This document shows, piece by piece, positions 25,550 to 34,900 of a DNA stretch of 53,031 nucleotides. The stretch's first letter is position 1, and every line of letters begins with the position of its first letter. A program made the position numbers and the translations under genes. Under the pieces are notes generated by a model. That model saw only the letters and a list, made by a program, of their open reading frames with translations. It was not told where the DNA came from and searched no databases. The stretch covers positions 1 through 53,031 of the forward strand of contig NZ_PSZE01000040.1 of the NCBI RefSeq assembly GCF_002933465.1. Reading direction: 5' to 3'. This DNA is from Nocardia nova (GTDB taxonomy: Bacteria; Actinomycetota; Actinomycetes; Mycobacteriales; Mycobacteriaceae).

Positions 25550-27687
25550 ATTTGCCGACTCTGCTCGGCACTGACGCCTGGGCCGGCCGGTGCCGTCGCG
25601 GCGACGGATTGCGCAGTATTCCGATGGGCGTCACTCGGGTCGGCGCCGGAGGGATGGAAAAACGTGTAGTCCGTCAGTGACCCCTGCGCCATCAAGTTGA
25701 GCGGTTTCATTTCACCGTCGACAACCATATACGCGTTGTCCTGGCCCTCCCGCACGATTACCGCACTATGGTTTCCCCACCGCACGATATCGCCCGTGTG
25801 CGCCGCTGATGGGTCGATCTGCGTCAACTGACCGAGTGCGTTGCCGTAGGCGCCGTCGGCGTTACAGCCGTTCGGATTGTTCATTTCCCTGTTCACGACG
25901 TCGGCCACGACAGCGGAAACCGTCTGCGCGCTGCCATCCGGCAATTTCATGTCGACCATCGAATTGCTGTTCGCGGGAACGGGTCCGGGCGAAGTGGCCG
26001 ACGCGGACACTACGCCGGGTTGGACCCCAGTCAGGGGTTGGCTGCTCGTGGCCGCCGCAGGCTGCACAAACGGCGCACTCGTATACGGCCGCCCTTGCCT
26101 GCCGATATGTGAACCGGAACTGTCGCCATTATTTCCGGTGCCTCCCGTATTGCTGAAATTGCCGCCTCCGAACGGCCCGTTGCCCTGACCCAGTCCTCCG
26201 AGACCGAGTCCGGAGGCCAGCGCCGGGAACATGTTTGCGGGATTGAGCTGCGAGGCAGAGTTTTGTGGTGCGGCGTTCTGTGGTGCTGCGGCAACTGCCG
26301 GTGTGGCGGTCAGACCGCTCTCGAGGTCGTCGACGGCTTGTTTGAGCCATGACGCGGGATCGGTCGCCGAGGTCTGTGTGCTGTCTGCGCCGGTCGTGTC
26401 GGTGCCGGTCGTGTCGGTGCCCAGCGGATCGGTGGCGGATCCATCCGTGAGACCGGCCGGAAACAGATCCTTGAAATCCTGGGGCTGATCGTTCCCCGGA
26501 CCGTTCAGGATATCCTGCCCGGTGGTCGTCGCACCGCTGTTGTTGTTACCCCTGTTGTTGTTGCCGCCGTTGTCGTTACCCCCGTTGTTCTTGCCGCCGT
26601 TGTTCTTGCCGCCGTTGTTCTTGCCGCCGTTGTTCTTGCCGCCATTGTTCTTGCCGCCATTGTCGTCGCCGCCATCGACCTTCGTGGCCTTGTCGCTGTA
26701 ATCCTTGACGGCAGCCTTGTATTTCTCGTGCCAATCGTCGACTGCCGCGTGAATCGCGGAGACGTAGAACGTCTGCTCAGCCTCTGCGGTCAAATAGAAA
26801 TTTCCATCACTGGACTTCTTGTAGACCGTGGTCTTGATGGGATCCTGCGGATTACCGGAATAGTAGTTGATGTCGTCACCATCCCGTGTGGAGTACGAAC
26901 CGGGTGCCTTGTGGTCCGTCGGGAGGTAATCGATTTTCAATTGGTCATTGAGGTTGTCTTTGACCGTTTTCAAGTCGGTGAAGACTTTCTTTCCCAAGAT
27001 CTTGGTATCGAGGGTGTCCAGGTTGACATCCTGGAGCTTTGCCTCTTGGTCATGCTGTCGATCGGTCAGCTGCTTCACGACTTTCTCGTGGTCGTCCTTG
27101 ATCTGGGACCAGCCGTCGACCTCTTTCACATTCGGATCCGAATCGAGGATCTTGCTGAAAGGAGGGGCGTCCTTCGCCTCATGCGCGCCGAGGGTGTCGA
27201 ACCCCCATTGCATTGTGAACTGCGTATCACCGATCAAAGCCGTCAACGAATCGCTGGCGCCCTTCGGAACGTAGAGGTCCACCCACTCGAGATGGTTTTT
27301 CTCATCCCTCGTCTCCCAGCCCCATCCGTCACGGAAGGTAACCTTTTCCTTCGCCTCGTTCTCGGTTTTCCGCGCATTCAGGACGGCTTGCGGATTACGT
27401 TTATCCAGAGCATCCACCAAAGTGGCATACTTGGGGTCGAACCCCTGATCTTTGGCATCTTTAGCCAGTCGCGTCAGCGGCGATTCCATATAGCCGTTCG
27501 ACCTGACATCGCTCAGTTTGTCGAAGACTTTCTGCAGATCGGCGTCGCTCAGCCCGTTGATTTCCTCCAGTGTGTTCTTCACTTCGTCACCCTGGAAATG
27601 ATGGTCGTCCTGCCAAGGACCCCAGCCGCTGAAATTGTCCCGATCCTCGATATCGCTGATGACTTTATCTGCGTCTTTATCGCCCAT
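25546..27687 (-). CDS. ESX-associated large protein with NlpC-like C-terminal domain
   Basis: 713 aa. Residues 1-335 are helical, charged and Trp-rich (GWGPW at 21-25, GWGWE at 121-125). Residues 339-380 are GGKNN-type repeats, then a Gly/Ala/Pro-rich linker to about 575. The C-terminal domain (576-680) begins MVDMKLPDGSAQT. It holds a possible Cys-His pair: C608 in NGCNADGAYGNALGQL and H640 in GDIVRWGNHSAVIV, resembling the NlpC/P60 core and the C-terminal domains of mycobacterial ESX-associated DUF4226-type proteins. Coupled to neighbours by TGATG (upstream) and ATGA (downstream). No signal peptide; export through a type VII system is inferred. Codon use is less GC-biased than the flanks. 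Confidence 0.6.
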   Translation of the reverse strand: MGDKDADKVISDIEDRDNFSGWGPWQDDHHFQGDEVKNTLEEINGLSDADLQKVFDKLSDVRSNGYMESPLTRLAKDAKDQGFDPKYATLVDALDKRNPQAVLNARKTENEAKEKVTFRDGWGWETRDEKNHLEWVDLYVPKGASDSLTALIGDTQFTMQWGFDTLGAHEAKDAPPFSKILDSDPNVKEVDGWSQIKDDHEKVVKQLTDRQHDQEAKLQDVNLDTLDTKILGKKVFTDLKTVKDNLNDQLKIDYLPTDHKAPGSYSTRDGDDINYYSGNPQDPIKTTVYKKSSDGNFYLTAEAEQTFYVSAIHAAVDDWHEKYKAAVKDYSDKATKVDGGDDNGGKNNGGKNNGGKNNGGKNNGGKNNGGNDNGGNNNRGNNNSGATTTGQDILNGPGNDQPQDFKDLFPAGLTDGSATDPLGTDTTGTDTTGADSTQTSATDPASWLKQAVDDLESGLTATPAVAAAPQNAAPQNSASQLNPANMFPALASGLGLGGLGQGNGPFGGGNFSNTGGTGNNGDSSGSHIGRQGRPYTSAPFVQPAAATSSQPLTGVQPGVVSASATSPGPVPANSNSMVDMKLPDGSAQTVSAVVADVVNREMNNPNGCNADGAYGNALGQLTQIDPSAAHTGDIVRWGNHSAVIVREGQDNAYMVVDGEMKPLNLMAQGSLTDYTFFHPSGADPSDAHRNTAQSVAATAPAGPGVSAEQSRQI
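26548..26670 (-). repeat. 15-bp coding minisatellite (GGKNN repeats)
   Basis: Roughly eight units of a 15-bp repeat, minus-strand sense GGCGGCAAGAACAAC, encode GGKNN, decaying to GGNDN and GGNNN at the end. Silent changes (ccattg versus ccgttg) separate units. It forms a flexible hydrophilic linker and is likely variable in copy number between strains. Confidence 0.9.
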
Positions 27688-29591
27688 CAGGCCCTCCTCC
27701 GGCTGCCGGCACTTTCCGGCGCCGCCGAACCGTTCATCACCGCTGGAACCGAGGCCACCGAATCCGCCGTCACCGCTGTGGCGGAAGGTTCAGCGCTGAA
27801 CCGCAACGCGGCAACCAAGGGATTCGCTTCGACTTCCCCATACACATACAGCGCATCGCGCAGCGTCTGACGATCAGGTGCCGGGCTGCCGGCCAACGCC
27901 AGCAATTCATCCGCACGCCGCTCCAATACCGCGAAAGCCGCGGTATCCGAAGCCGAGGGTGGTGCGGTGTCGTCGGCGCGGACGCTCGCAGTAACAGTCG
28001 CACGCATTCGGTCTCCGCTCGGCGTGGCAGCGGATACTCCGATACGGCGCCCCGGACAGGACTCCATCGGCGGCCCCGACCGAAGCGCTGTCAGCAATTG
28101 CTCGCGACGAGCGCGGCGTATCGCGAGCTGTGGATCGGTGGCGGGGGAAGCGGACCGCAGGCATTCGTCCGCGATGCGGGCCAATTCGATACATCGCGCC
28201 CGAATATCCTGGTCGCTCACCGTTTCGGCTTGGGCCTTCAGCCAACCCGACCCGGCCAGCGCCAGCCGGTCGACCAGGCCCGGGCCGGGGACGGACAGAT
28301 CGACACAGGCCTCGGCGGGTGCGACCAAGCCCTCCGCGGCGACGTGGGGATCGAGATCGGCGATGATCTCGGCCGAGATCATCGCCGATGAAACCAGCGC
28401 GCTGATCCGCACTCCGGTCCGGGAAGCGGCTAATCGAGCGAAGTTCACCAGCCTTCTGGCGGAATCGGGAAGGTCTTCGAGTAGTGCGATCTGGATCTGC
28501 CCGGATACGCCGAACACCTCGGCCCACTGCCACGGTGAAACGACTTCCGCTGGAAGGTGCAGTCCGGCGGGCAGCCAGCCGCGCCCCTCGCTGGACGTCA
28601 GTATCACCACAGCGCCGTTCGGTGTTCGCATCACAGCTACGGCCCAGTTCACGTCCGGAGTCGAGGTGCCCACGGCTGCCAGGATCGCGGACAGGAGCGT
28701 ACGGGCCAAGCCGAGATCGCCCTCTGGATCGCCCACCTCGAGGCGTGGGAGTACGTGCCGCCGCTGAGGCGTATGCGCGACCGAAGCGAAGGCGCCCGGT
28801 GCGAGTGGGCGCGGAAGGGTCGGCGTCCCTCCGGATCCGAGCGGGCCTACCGCCGGACCCGAGCCGGCCGGCCCGGGCGACGCGCCGGGAACCCAGCCGA
28901 ACCCCTGCGGACCGGCCGGTGGTACCGGAGCGTAGGCGGGGCTTCCGACCGCCGCAGCGGTATCGCTGGACTCCGCAACCTGGCTCGGTCCCGATTCGAA
29001 CGCGCCGGGGAACGAGGAAACGGGCAGGGCCTCCGGCACCGCGCCCTCGATTGCCGAGTTCGAGGATCGATAACTCGGCCCGGTAGGTGTGGGATCGTTT
29101 GCCGAAGAGGGGAAAGCGTGGCCGGCCGAATCGATCGTCGATTTCGCCGGACCGGAGTGCACCCCGCTCGGCGTGCTGTCGAGCGGTGACGGCTGCGCCG
29201 AACTCGGGGGGACGCCAGGCCGCGGTGGTGGTGAACCCATGAGCCCGTTGGTGTTGGGACCGTCGCCCGGCGGCGAATTCGGAGCTCCGGCATTTCTGAT
29301 CCGGTGACTGCTGGTGTTCTCCGTGCGCTCCAAGGCATTCGCTGCTTCGATCAGCCTGTCCCGGGCGCGGTCGTGGTTGTCCGCGAGGCGTTCCGCGTTG
29401 TCGTGGCGGCGTTGGTAATAGTCATGTAGCGCGGCGCGCACCGGCTCGGCAATCGTCCCGTAACCGGACGGGAATTCCGAGAGCCAGTCGTGTGGAATCT
29501 GTCCCCATTCACGGAGCTTTTTCGCACGCCGACCATGGTCCTCGGCCCGCCTCCGCAGGTCATCTGGGTCCTGGTCCATGTAATTCGGCAT
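27687..29591 (-). CDS. EspK-like ESX secretion-associated protein
   Basis: 634 aa. Residues 1-90 form a predicted helical hairpin (PDDLRRRAEDHGRRAKKLRE, a W-containing turn WGQIPHDWLSEFPSGYG, then AALHDYYQRRHDNAERLADN), like WXG100/PPE-type ESX substrates. A Pro/Gly/Ser-rich linker covers about 95-265. The domain at about 270-550 contains VMRTPNGAVVILTSSEGRGW followed by LPAGLHLPAEVV, resembling DUF5631/DUF5632-type regions of mycobacterial EspK relatives. A helical Ala-rich tail ends it. GGAGG lies 11 nt before ATG 29591. Probably a secreted or membrane-proximal accessory of a type VII system whose core is outside the window. Confidence 0.6.
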   Translation of the reverse strand: MPNYMDQDPDDLRRRAEDHGRRAKKLREWGQIPHDWLSEFPSGYGTIAEPVRAALHDYYQRRHDNAERLADNHDRARDRLIEAANALERTENTSSHRIRNAGAPNSPPGDGPNTNGLMGSPPPRPGVPPSSAQPSPLDSTPSGVHSGPAKSTIDSAGHAFPSSANDPTPTGPSYRSSNSAIEGAVPEALPVSSFPGAFESGPSQVAESSDTAAAVGSPAYAPVPPAGPQGFGWVPGASPGPAGSGPAVGPLGSGGTPTLPRPLAPGAFASVAHTPQRRHVLPRLEVGDPEGDLGLARTLLSAILAAVGTSTPDVNWAVAVMRTPNGAVVILTSSEGRGWLPAGLHLPAEVVSPWQWAEVFGVSGQIQIALLEDLPDSARRLVNFARLAASRTGVRISALVSSAMISAEIIADLDPHVAAEGLVAPAEACVDLSVPGPGLVDRLALAGSGWLKAQAETVSDQDIRARCIELARIADECLRSASPATDPQLAIRRARREQLLTALRSGPPMESCPGRRIGVSAATPSGDRMRATVTASVRADDTAPPSASDTAAFAVLERRADELLALAGSPAPDRQTLRDALYVYGEVEANPLVAALRFSAEPSATAVTADSVASVPAVMNGSAAPESAGSRRRA

Positions 29592-29655
29592 ACTCGGCCG
29601 ATCCTCCCGCCAGTATTTCCAGTCCTATTGTTCCGCCTTCCCAGAAGTGGGGACT

Positions 29656-30015
29656 TCAGCGGGAGGAAGTGTCGGACCGTTGCCACTCGGCGACAACCTC
29701 CCGCAACGGTCGGGGGATATTGCCGGGGTCGTTCATCGCGATGTGATACTGCCGCCGAGCGTCTTCGGTACTTTCCGCTATCGCCGCTATGATCTCCTCG
29801 GCCAATTCCTGATTGCCGAAGCGATCGCAGGTTCCGGGAGCCAGGTACAGGTCGGTCAACCGTCCCTGCGCGTCGACCTCCGGGATGACGAGACCACTGG
29901 GCGAAGGGCGGCGCGCCACGATCGCCTCGGCTCGCTCCCGTACATCGGCGACTCGGTTCCGCAGCTCACGCGTCATATCGAGCGCGATCTGCACATTGGG
30001 ATGTATCTCTCTCAT
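29656..30015 (-). CDS. YbaB/EbfC-like protein of an ESX-type locus
   Basis: 119 aa from ATG 30015 (MREIHPNVQIALDMTREL), with GTGAGG just upstream. Two long helices flank a short sheet with DAQGRLTDLYLAPGTC, the characteristic strand-turn of YbaB/EbfC proteins, then ELAEEIIAAIAESTEDARRQ. Relatives (EspL-type) sit in mycobacterial ESX clusters and act as nucleoid-like or chaperone-like partners. First gene of a four-gene operon. Confidence 0.7.
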   Translation of the reverse strand: MREIHPNVQIALDMTRELRNRVADVRERAEAIVARRPSPSGLVIPEVDAQGRLTDLYLAPGTCDRFGNQELAEEIIAAIAESTEDARRQYHIAMNDPGNIPRPLREVVAEWQRSDTSSR

Positions 30016-30182
30016 CAATCCTCACTTGCCCCAGAGAAACCCGTCCGCACCCACACATTCCGAATCGTTCGAACACACCAGTGTTGCAACTGCGGTGACC
30101 CGTGTCGGTCTCCTGATTCCCGCCGGTGGGAACTCGGCCCGAGATGGAAGCCGATGTTATGGATACCGAAGGCGGATGCTGA

Positions 30183-30794
30183 TCACCCGGTGAACAGTCC
30201 GGCGGCAGCCGCGGTCGCGGCGGCCTCGGCGGCGGTCACCGCCACGGCGTCGTCGATCGGGTCGCCGGAGGCCAGGAAACGGTAGTACAGCGGTGCCGAG
30301 ACGGCGGAAACGACTGCGCGGGCATCGGTTTCGGGGGCGAGTTCGCCGCGTTCGATCGCGGCCGCGATACATGGCTCCCATTCGGTGAGCCGCACGTCGT
30401 AGAACCGGTGCAGGGCTGCGGTCGTCTCCGGATCGCAGATTGCCGCCGCGACAAGGGCTTTGAACAGCGGGCCTTGGCGTGGGTCGGTGAGGGTGCGCGC
30501 GACGAGGCGGGCATTGGCGGTGAGATCGCCGCGCAGCGATCCGGTATCGGCGTGGGGCTGTGAGGTTTCCGCCATTTCGGTGAGCATGTCCGCCACCAGG
30601 CCGGCCGGCGTGCGCCAGCGACGGTAGACCGTCGTCTTGCCCACCTCCGCGCGCGCCGCCACCTCGGCGAGGTCGAGTTCGGCGAAGCCGCGTTCGGCCA
30701 GCAGATCGCCGGCCGCGCGCAGGACGGATTCCCGGACGCGGGCGGTGCGACCGCCCGGGCGTACCGAGCCGGGCGGGGCAGTGTCCGAGCTCAT
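30183..30794 (-). CDS. TetR-family transcriptional repressor
   Basis: 203 aa. N-terminal HTH: VRESVLRAAGDLLAERGFAE, then LAEVAARAEVGKTTVYRRW, where TTVYRRW is the recognition helix. The ligand-binding domain is helical, with a C-terminal TetR_C-like part rich in alanine. A perfect GGAGG 6 nt before ATG 30794 fixes the start. It is divergent from the aldo/keto reductase gene, with matching half-sites in between, so it probably represses both. The ligand may be an aldehyde or ketone substrate of the reductase. Confidence 0.9.
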   Translation of the reverse strand: MSSDTAPPGSVRPGGRTARVRESVLRAAGDLLAERGFAELDLAEVAARAEVGKTTVYRRWRTPAGLVADMLTEMAETSQPHADTGSLRGDLTANARLVARTLTDPRQGPLFKALVAAAICDPETTAALHRFYDVRLTEWEPCIAAAIERGELAPETDARAVVSAVSAPLYYRFLASGDPIDDAVAVTAAEAAATAAAAGLFTG

Positions 30795-30805
30795 AACGGT
30801 CCTCC

Positions 30806-30855
30806 AGTTTCATTAGCGTCGGATCGAGTGTATCGTCTGCGATGTTAATGAAACT
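30806..30855. promoter_or_regulatory. TetR operator arms between divergent genes
   Basis: AGTTTCATTA (30806-30815) and its exact reverse complement TAATGAAACT (30846-30855) are spaced 40 bp apart. Each lies next to one gene's start, so two TetR dimers, one per promoter, or a loop could form. Confidence 0.7.
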
Positions 30856-30877
30856 TCAATTCCGTTAGGAGTTGATC

Positions 30878-31918
30878 ATGGACTATCGTCGACTGGGTGC
30901 ATCGGGTCTGCTCGTCCCGGCCCTGAGCTTCGGCGCGGGCACCTTCGGTGGCCGGGGCGAACTGTTCGGTGCGTGGGGCGATACCGATGCCCGGCAGGCG
31001 CGGCGGATGGTCGATGGCGCGCTGGAGGCCGGCGTCACGATGTTCGACACCGCGGACGTGTACTCCGACGGCGCCTCGGAAGAGATTCTGGGCCAGGCGA
31101 TTCGGGGCCGCCGCGATCGAGTCCTGCTGTCCACCAAGGCGGGGCTGCCCACCGGGCCGGGAGCCGCCGAGGCCGGATCGGGACGTTCCCGGCTGATCAC
31201 GGCCGTCGACGCCGCGTTGCGCCGGCTCGGCACCGACTACATCGATCTGTTCCAGCTGCACGCGTTCGATGCCGCGACACCAGTCGAGGAGGTGCTGGAC
31301 ACCCTCGCGGATCTGGTGCGCGCCGGGAAGATCCGCTATCTGGGCGCCTCGAACTTCGCGGGCTGGCAGCTCATGAAATCGCTGGCCGCGGCCGAGCGCG
31401 GCGGTCGTCCGCGATACGTGGCCCATCAGGTCTACTACTCCCTGGTCGGTCGTGACTACGAATGGGAGCTGATGCCGCTCGGCCGCGACCAAGGCGTCGG
31501 CGCGATGGTGTGGAGCCCACTGGGCTGGGGCAGGCTGACCGGCAAAATCCGGCGCGGACAACCACTTCCTGCGGGCAGCCGGCTGCACCGCACCGCCGAG
31601 GCCGGACCGCCGGTGAACGACGAACTGCTCTACGACGTGGTCGACGTGCTCGACGAGATCGCCGCCGAAACCGGAAAATCCGTACCGCAGATCGCCTTGA
31701 ACTGGCTACTCTCCCGCCCGACCGTCGCGACGGTCATCGTGGGCGCCCGCAACGAGGACCAGTTGCGCCAGAACCTCGGCGCGGTCGGCTGGCAGCTGGA
31801 GGCCGAGCAACTGGCCCGGCTCGACAAGGTCAGCGCCGTGACGCCGCCGTATCCGTACTACCCCTACTACCGGTTGCCGGATTTCGCGCGGCTCAACCCG
31901 CCCGCCGTCGCGGCGTAG
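30878..31918 (+). CDS. aldo/keto reductase
   Basis: 346 aa TIM-barrel NADPH-dependent oxidoreductase. The catalytic tetrad is visible: D in MFDTADVY, Y in the same stretch, K in LLSTKAG and H in FQLHAFD. GASNFAGWQL and a C-terminal VIVGARNEDQLRQNL bind the cofactor. ATG 30878 has AGGAG 6 nt upstream. The class (YhdN/AKR-like) reduces aldehydes, ketones or sugars; the substrate here is unknown. Its partner TetR gene suggests induction by the substrate or a toxic carbonyl. Confidence 0.9.
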   Translation: MDYRRLGASGLLVPALSFGAGTFGGRGELFGAWGDTDARQARRMVDGALEAGVTMFDTADVYSDGASEEILGQAIRGRRDRVLLSTKAGLPTGPGAAEAGSGRSRLITAVDAALRRLGTDYIDLFQLHAFDAATPVEEVLDTLADLVRAGKIRYLGASNFAGWQLMKSLAAAERGGRPRYVAHQVYYSLVGRDYEWELMPLGRDQGVGAMVWSPLGWGRLTGKIRRGQPLPAGSRLHRTAEAGPPVNDELLYDVVDVLDEIAAETGKSVPQIALNWLLSRPTVATVIVGARNEDQLRQNLGAVGWQLEAEQLARLDKVSAVTPPYPYYPYYRLPDFARLNPPAVAA

Positions 31919-31926
31919 CGCGTGTC

Positions 31927-34900
31927 TCAGTACACGTCGCGCACATACCGCTTCTCCGCGACCAGCTGCTTCTTGAACGCCAGCGCCGCGTCCTCGTCGA
32001 GATTGCCGTGGATGCGGGCGATCTTCAGCAGGGCGTCGTCGACGTCGCGGGCCATGCGCGCGGCGTCACCGCAGACGTACAGGTGGGCGCCGTCGCGCAG
32101 CCACGCCCACAGTTCGGCGCCGTGTTCGATCATGCGGTGCTGCACGTAGATCCGCTCACGCTGATCCCGCGAGAACGCGAGGTCGAGCCGGGTGAGGAAG
32201 CCCGCGCGGAACATGTCCTCGAGTTCGGTGCGGTAGTAGAAGTGGTCGCGCGCATGCTGATCGCCGAAGAACAGCCAGTTGCGCCCGCGGCATCCCAGTG
32301 CGCGGCGTTCGTGCAGGAAGCCGCGGAACGGCGCGATCCCGGTACCGGGACCGACCATGATCATCGGCGCGTTCGGATCCAGCGGCGGCCGGAAATGCGG
32401 TGCGCGCTGCAGGAATACGGGCACGCCGCCGGTCTCGTCACGGTCGGCGAGGAAGGTGGAACACACCCCGCCCCGCGGGTCGTCGGCCGCGCCGTAGCGC
32501 ACCACGCCGACGGTGAGCTGCACCTCGCGCGGACTCACCAGCGGGCTCGACGAGATCGAATATTGCCGCGGCTGCAGCCTTTTCAGCACCGAGAGCCACT
32601 CCACCAGATCGGCCCGCACGGGAAAATCGCGCAGGACGTCGACGGCATGGCGATCCCACAGATAGTGGTCCAGTTCGTTGCGGTTGTCGCGGCGCAGCAG
32701 TTTCGCCAGTTGCTGACTGGGGTTGTGGGTGGCGACGAAGGACAGCAGATCGCCACTGATCTTCGTGATGTCGAAATGGGTGCGCAGGGCCGCTTCCAGC
32801 GGTACGTCGCGCCCGTCGATCTCGACCGGCCGGGCGCCGTCGAGTCCGGTCGCGGCCAGCCAGTTGCGCACGGCGGCGGTACTGTTCGCCGGCCACACGC
32901 CGAGGCTGTCACCGACCTCGTAGCCGGCGTCCAGGCCACTCAGATCGAATCCGAACTGCCGCACCTCTTTCGACGATCCGGGCCGTGACAGCAGGTCGTT
33001 GCGAACCAGCGGGGCCAGGACCGGGGCGTTGCGGGTGAACGGCGCGGGGACCGATCGGGTGGTGCGGGTGGGCGCGACGGGGCCGGCCTCGACGCGGTCG
33101 AGCACACGCACACCGAGCCCCGCGGGCGCGCCGGCACGACCGGCGCCGGTGGACGTAACCGCACCCTCGCCACCGCTGGGCGTGTCGGCCACACCGCTAC
33201 CACTGGACGCGCCGGCACCATTGTCGTCGGTGGGCGCATTCCCGCGGCCGTCACCCAGGGCGGTGAGGACCGCGGTGATCCACTCGCTCGACAGATCCTC
33301 GTGATCCGGTTCGCTGTCGACGCGATCGAGCAGCCGGACACCGCCCCGTTCGGACAGCAGCCGATCCACCTTGCGCCCGTAACCGCAGAAATCGTCGTAG
33401 GAGGAGTCGCCGAGGGCGAAGATGCCGTAGCGCAGACCGTTGAACCGAATACCACTGTCCTGCAGCCGATCCCAGAAGTCAGCGGCATTGTCCGGTGGGC
33501 CGCCGTCACCGAACGTGCTGGTGACGAGCAATACGTCACCGGTCAGTTCGGGCAGATCGCACGCGTTCATCTCGAGCAGCCGGGGCGCGTGCCCGTGTTC
33601 GGCGAGCGCCGCCGCCACCGTGGCGGCCAATTCTTCGGCGGTACCGGTCTGGGAGGCCCACAGCACGGTCACCGGTCGTTGCTGTGGGTCCGCCGGCGTC
33701 GCAGCTGCGGGTGCCGCCACTGTAGCGCCGGGCGGGGAGCACGCGGCCCGCGAGTACATCCCCGCCAGCAGCCCGTCGATCCACCAGCGGCTGCGGTCGG
33801 ACAGCGGCGCCGATTCCGGGAGTACGGGCTGGCCCTGGACCGGAAGCGAGTGCAGCGCGGCCAGATACCCGCCCAGGTAGATCCGCTCCGCCTCGCTGAG
33901 CATGGGCGCCGTCGCGGATTCGAGTCCCAGCATGGCGGCGAGTGGATGCGATGCAGATGCGCCGCCCGATTCGATCAGGCTGCCGCCGGCGGCGTCGACA
34001 CGGTGGTCCGATCCGGTGCCGCCGCAGTTGTCCCCGTCGATGCCCTCGCGGGTGTCCCGAGCGGGGCCGACGCGCCGCAGCGTCACCGCGCACGCCTTGA
34101 ATTCCGGCTGCAGCGAATCCGGATCCACAGCGTCGTTGGTCACGGCGTTGATGGTCAGATATTCCCCCTGCTCGTCGTTCCAGTGGAACGGTGCGAAACA
34201 CGCACCGGGCCGCACCCGATCGGTGATCTGTACCGGCAGCACCGCTCGCCCACGGCGAGAGGCGATTTCGATCTGATCGCCGGGGCGCACTGCCAATCGG
34301 CGCGCATCCTCGGGATGTACTTCCACAAACGGCGCCGGATTCAATTTGTTCAGCTTCGCCACCCGGCCGGTTTTGGTCATGGTGTGCCATTGATGTTGGA
34401 CGCGACCGGTATTGAGCACGAACGGATAGTCGTCGTCCGGCATTTCGGCGGCCGCCATATGTGGCCGGGCCCAGAACACGGCCCGGCCGCTCGCGGTGGG
34501 GAAGGCCAGGGCGCGCGCATCGTCGGTGCGATACCGAATCGGGTTGCGGCGTCGCGCGGAATCGGCGCAGGGCCACTGCATCGGGCCCTCCCGGAGCGCG
34601 GGATAACTCATTCCGCTCAGGTCGTATCCGGTCGCCGGATTCGCGAAGCCACGGATCTCGTCGAAAATCTCGGAGCTGGAACCGTAGTCGAATCCGGCGA
34701 ATCCCATCGCCGTCGCGATCCGCGCGATCCACTCCCAATCCGGCAGGGCCGCGCCCAGCGGATCCACCGAACGCTGCAGGAGAGTGACGTTGCGTTCGGA
34801 ATTGACCATCACGCCGTCGGCTTCGGCCCACAGCGTCGCCGGCAGCAGCAGATCGGCATAGGCATTGGTCGCGGTGTCGAGGTAGGCGTCCTGGGCGATC

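Noticed and set aside
24494..30015. Complete type VII secretion system
   Set aside because: No EccB, EccC, EccD, EccE or MycP genes are in the window; only associated proteins are seen.
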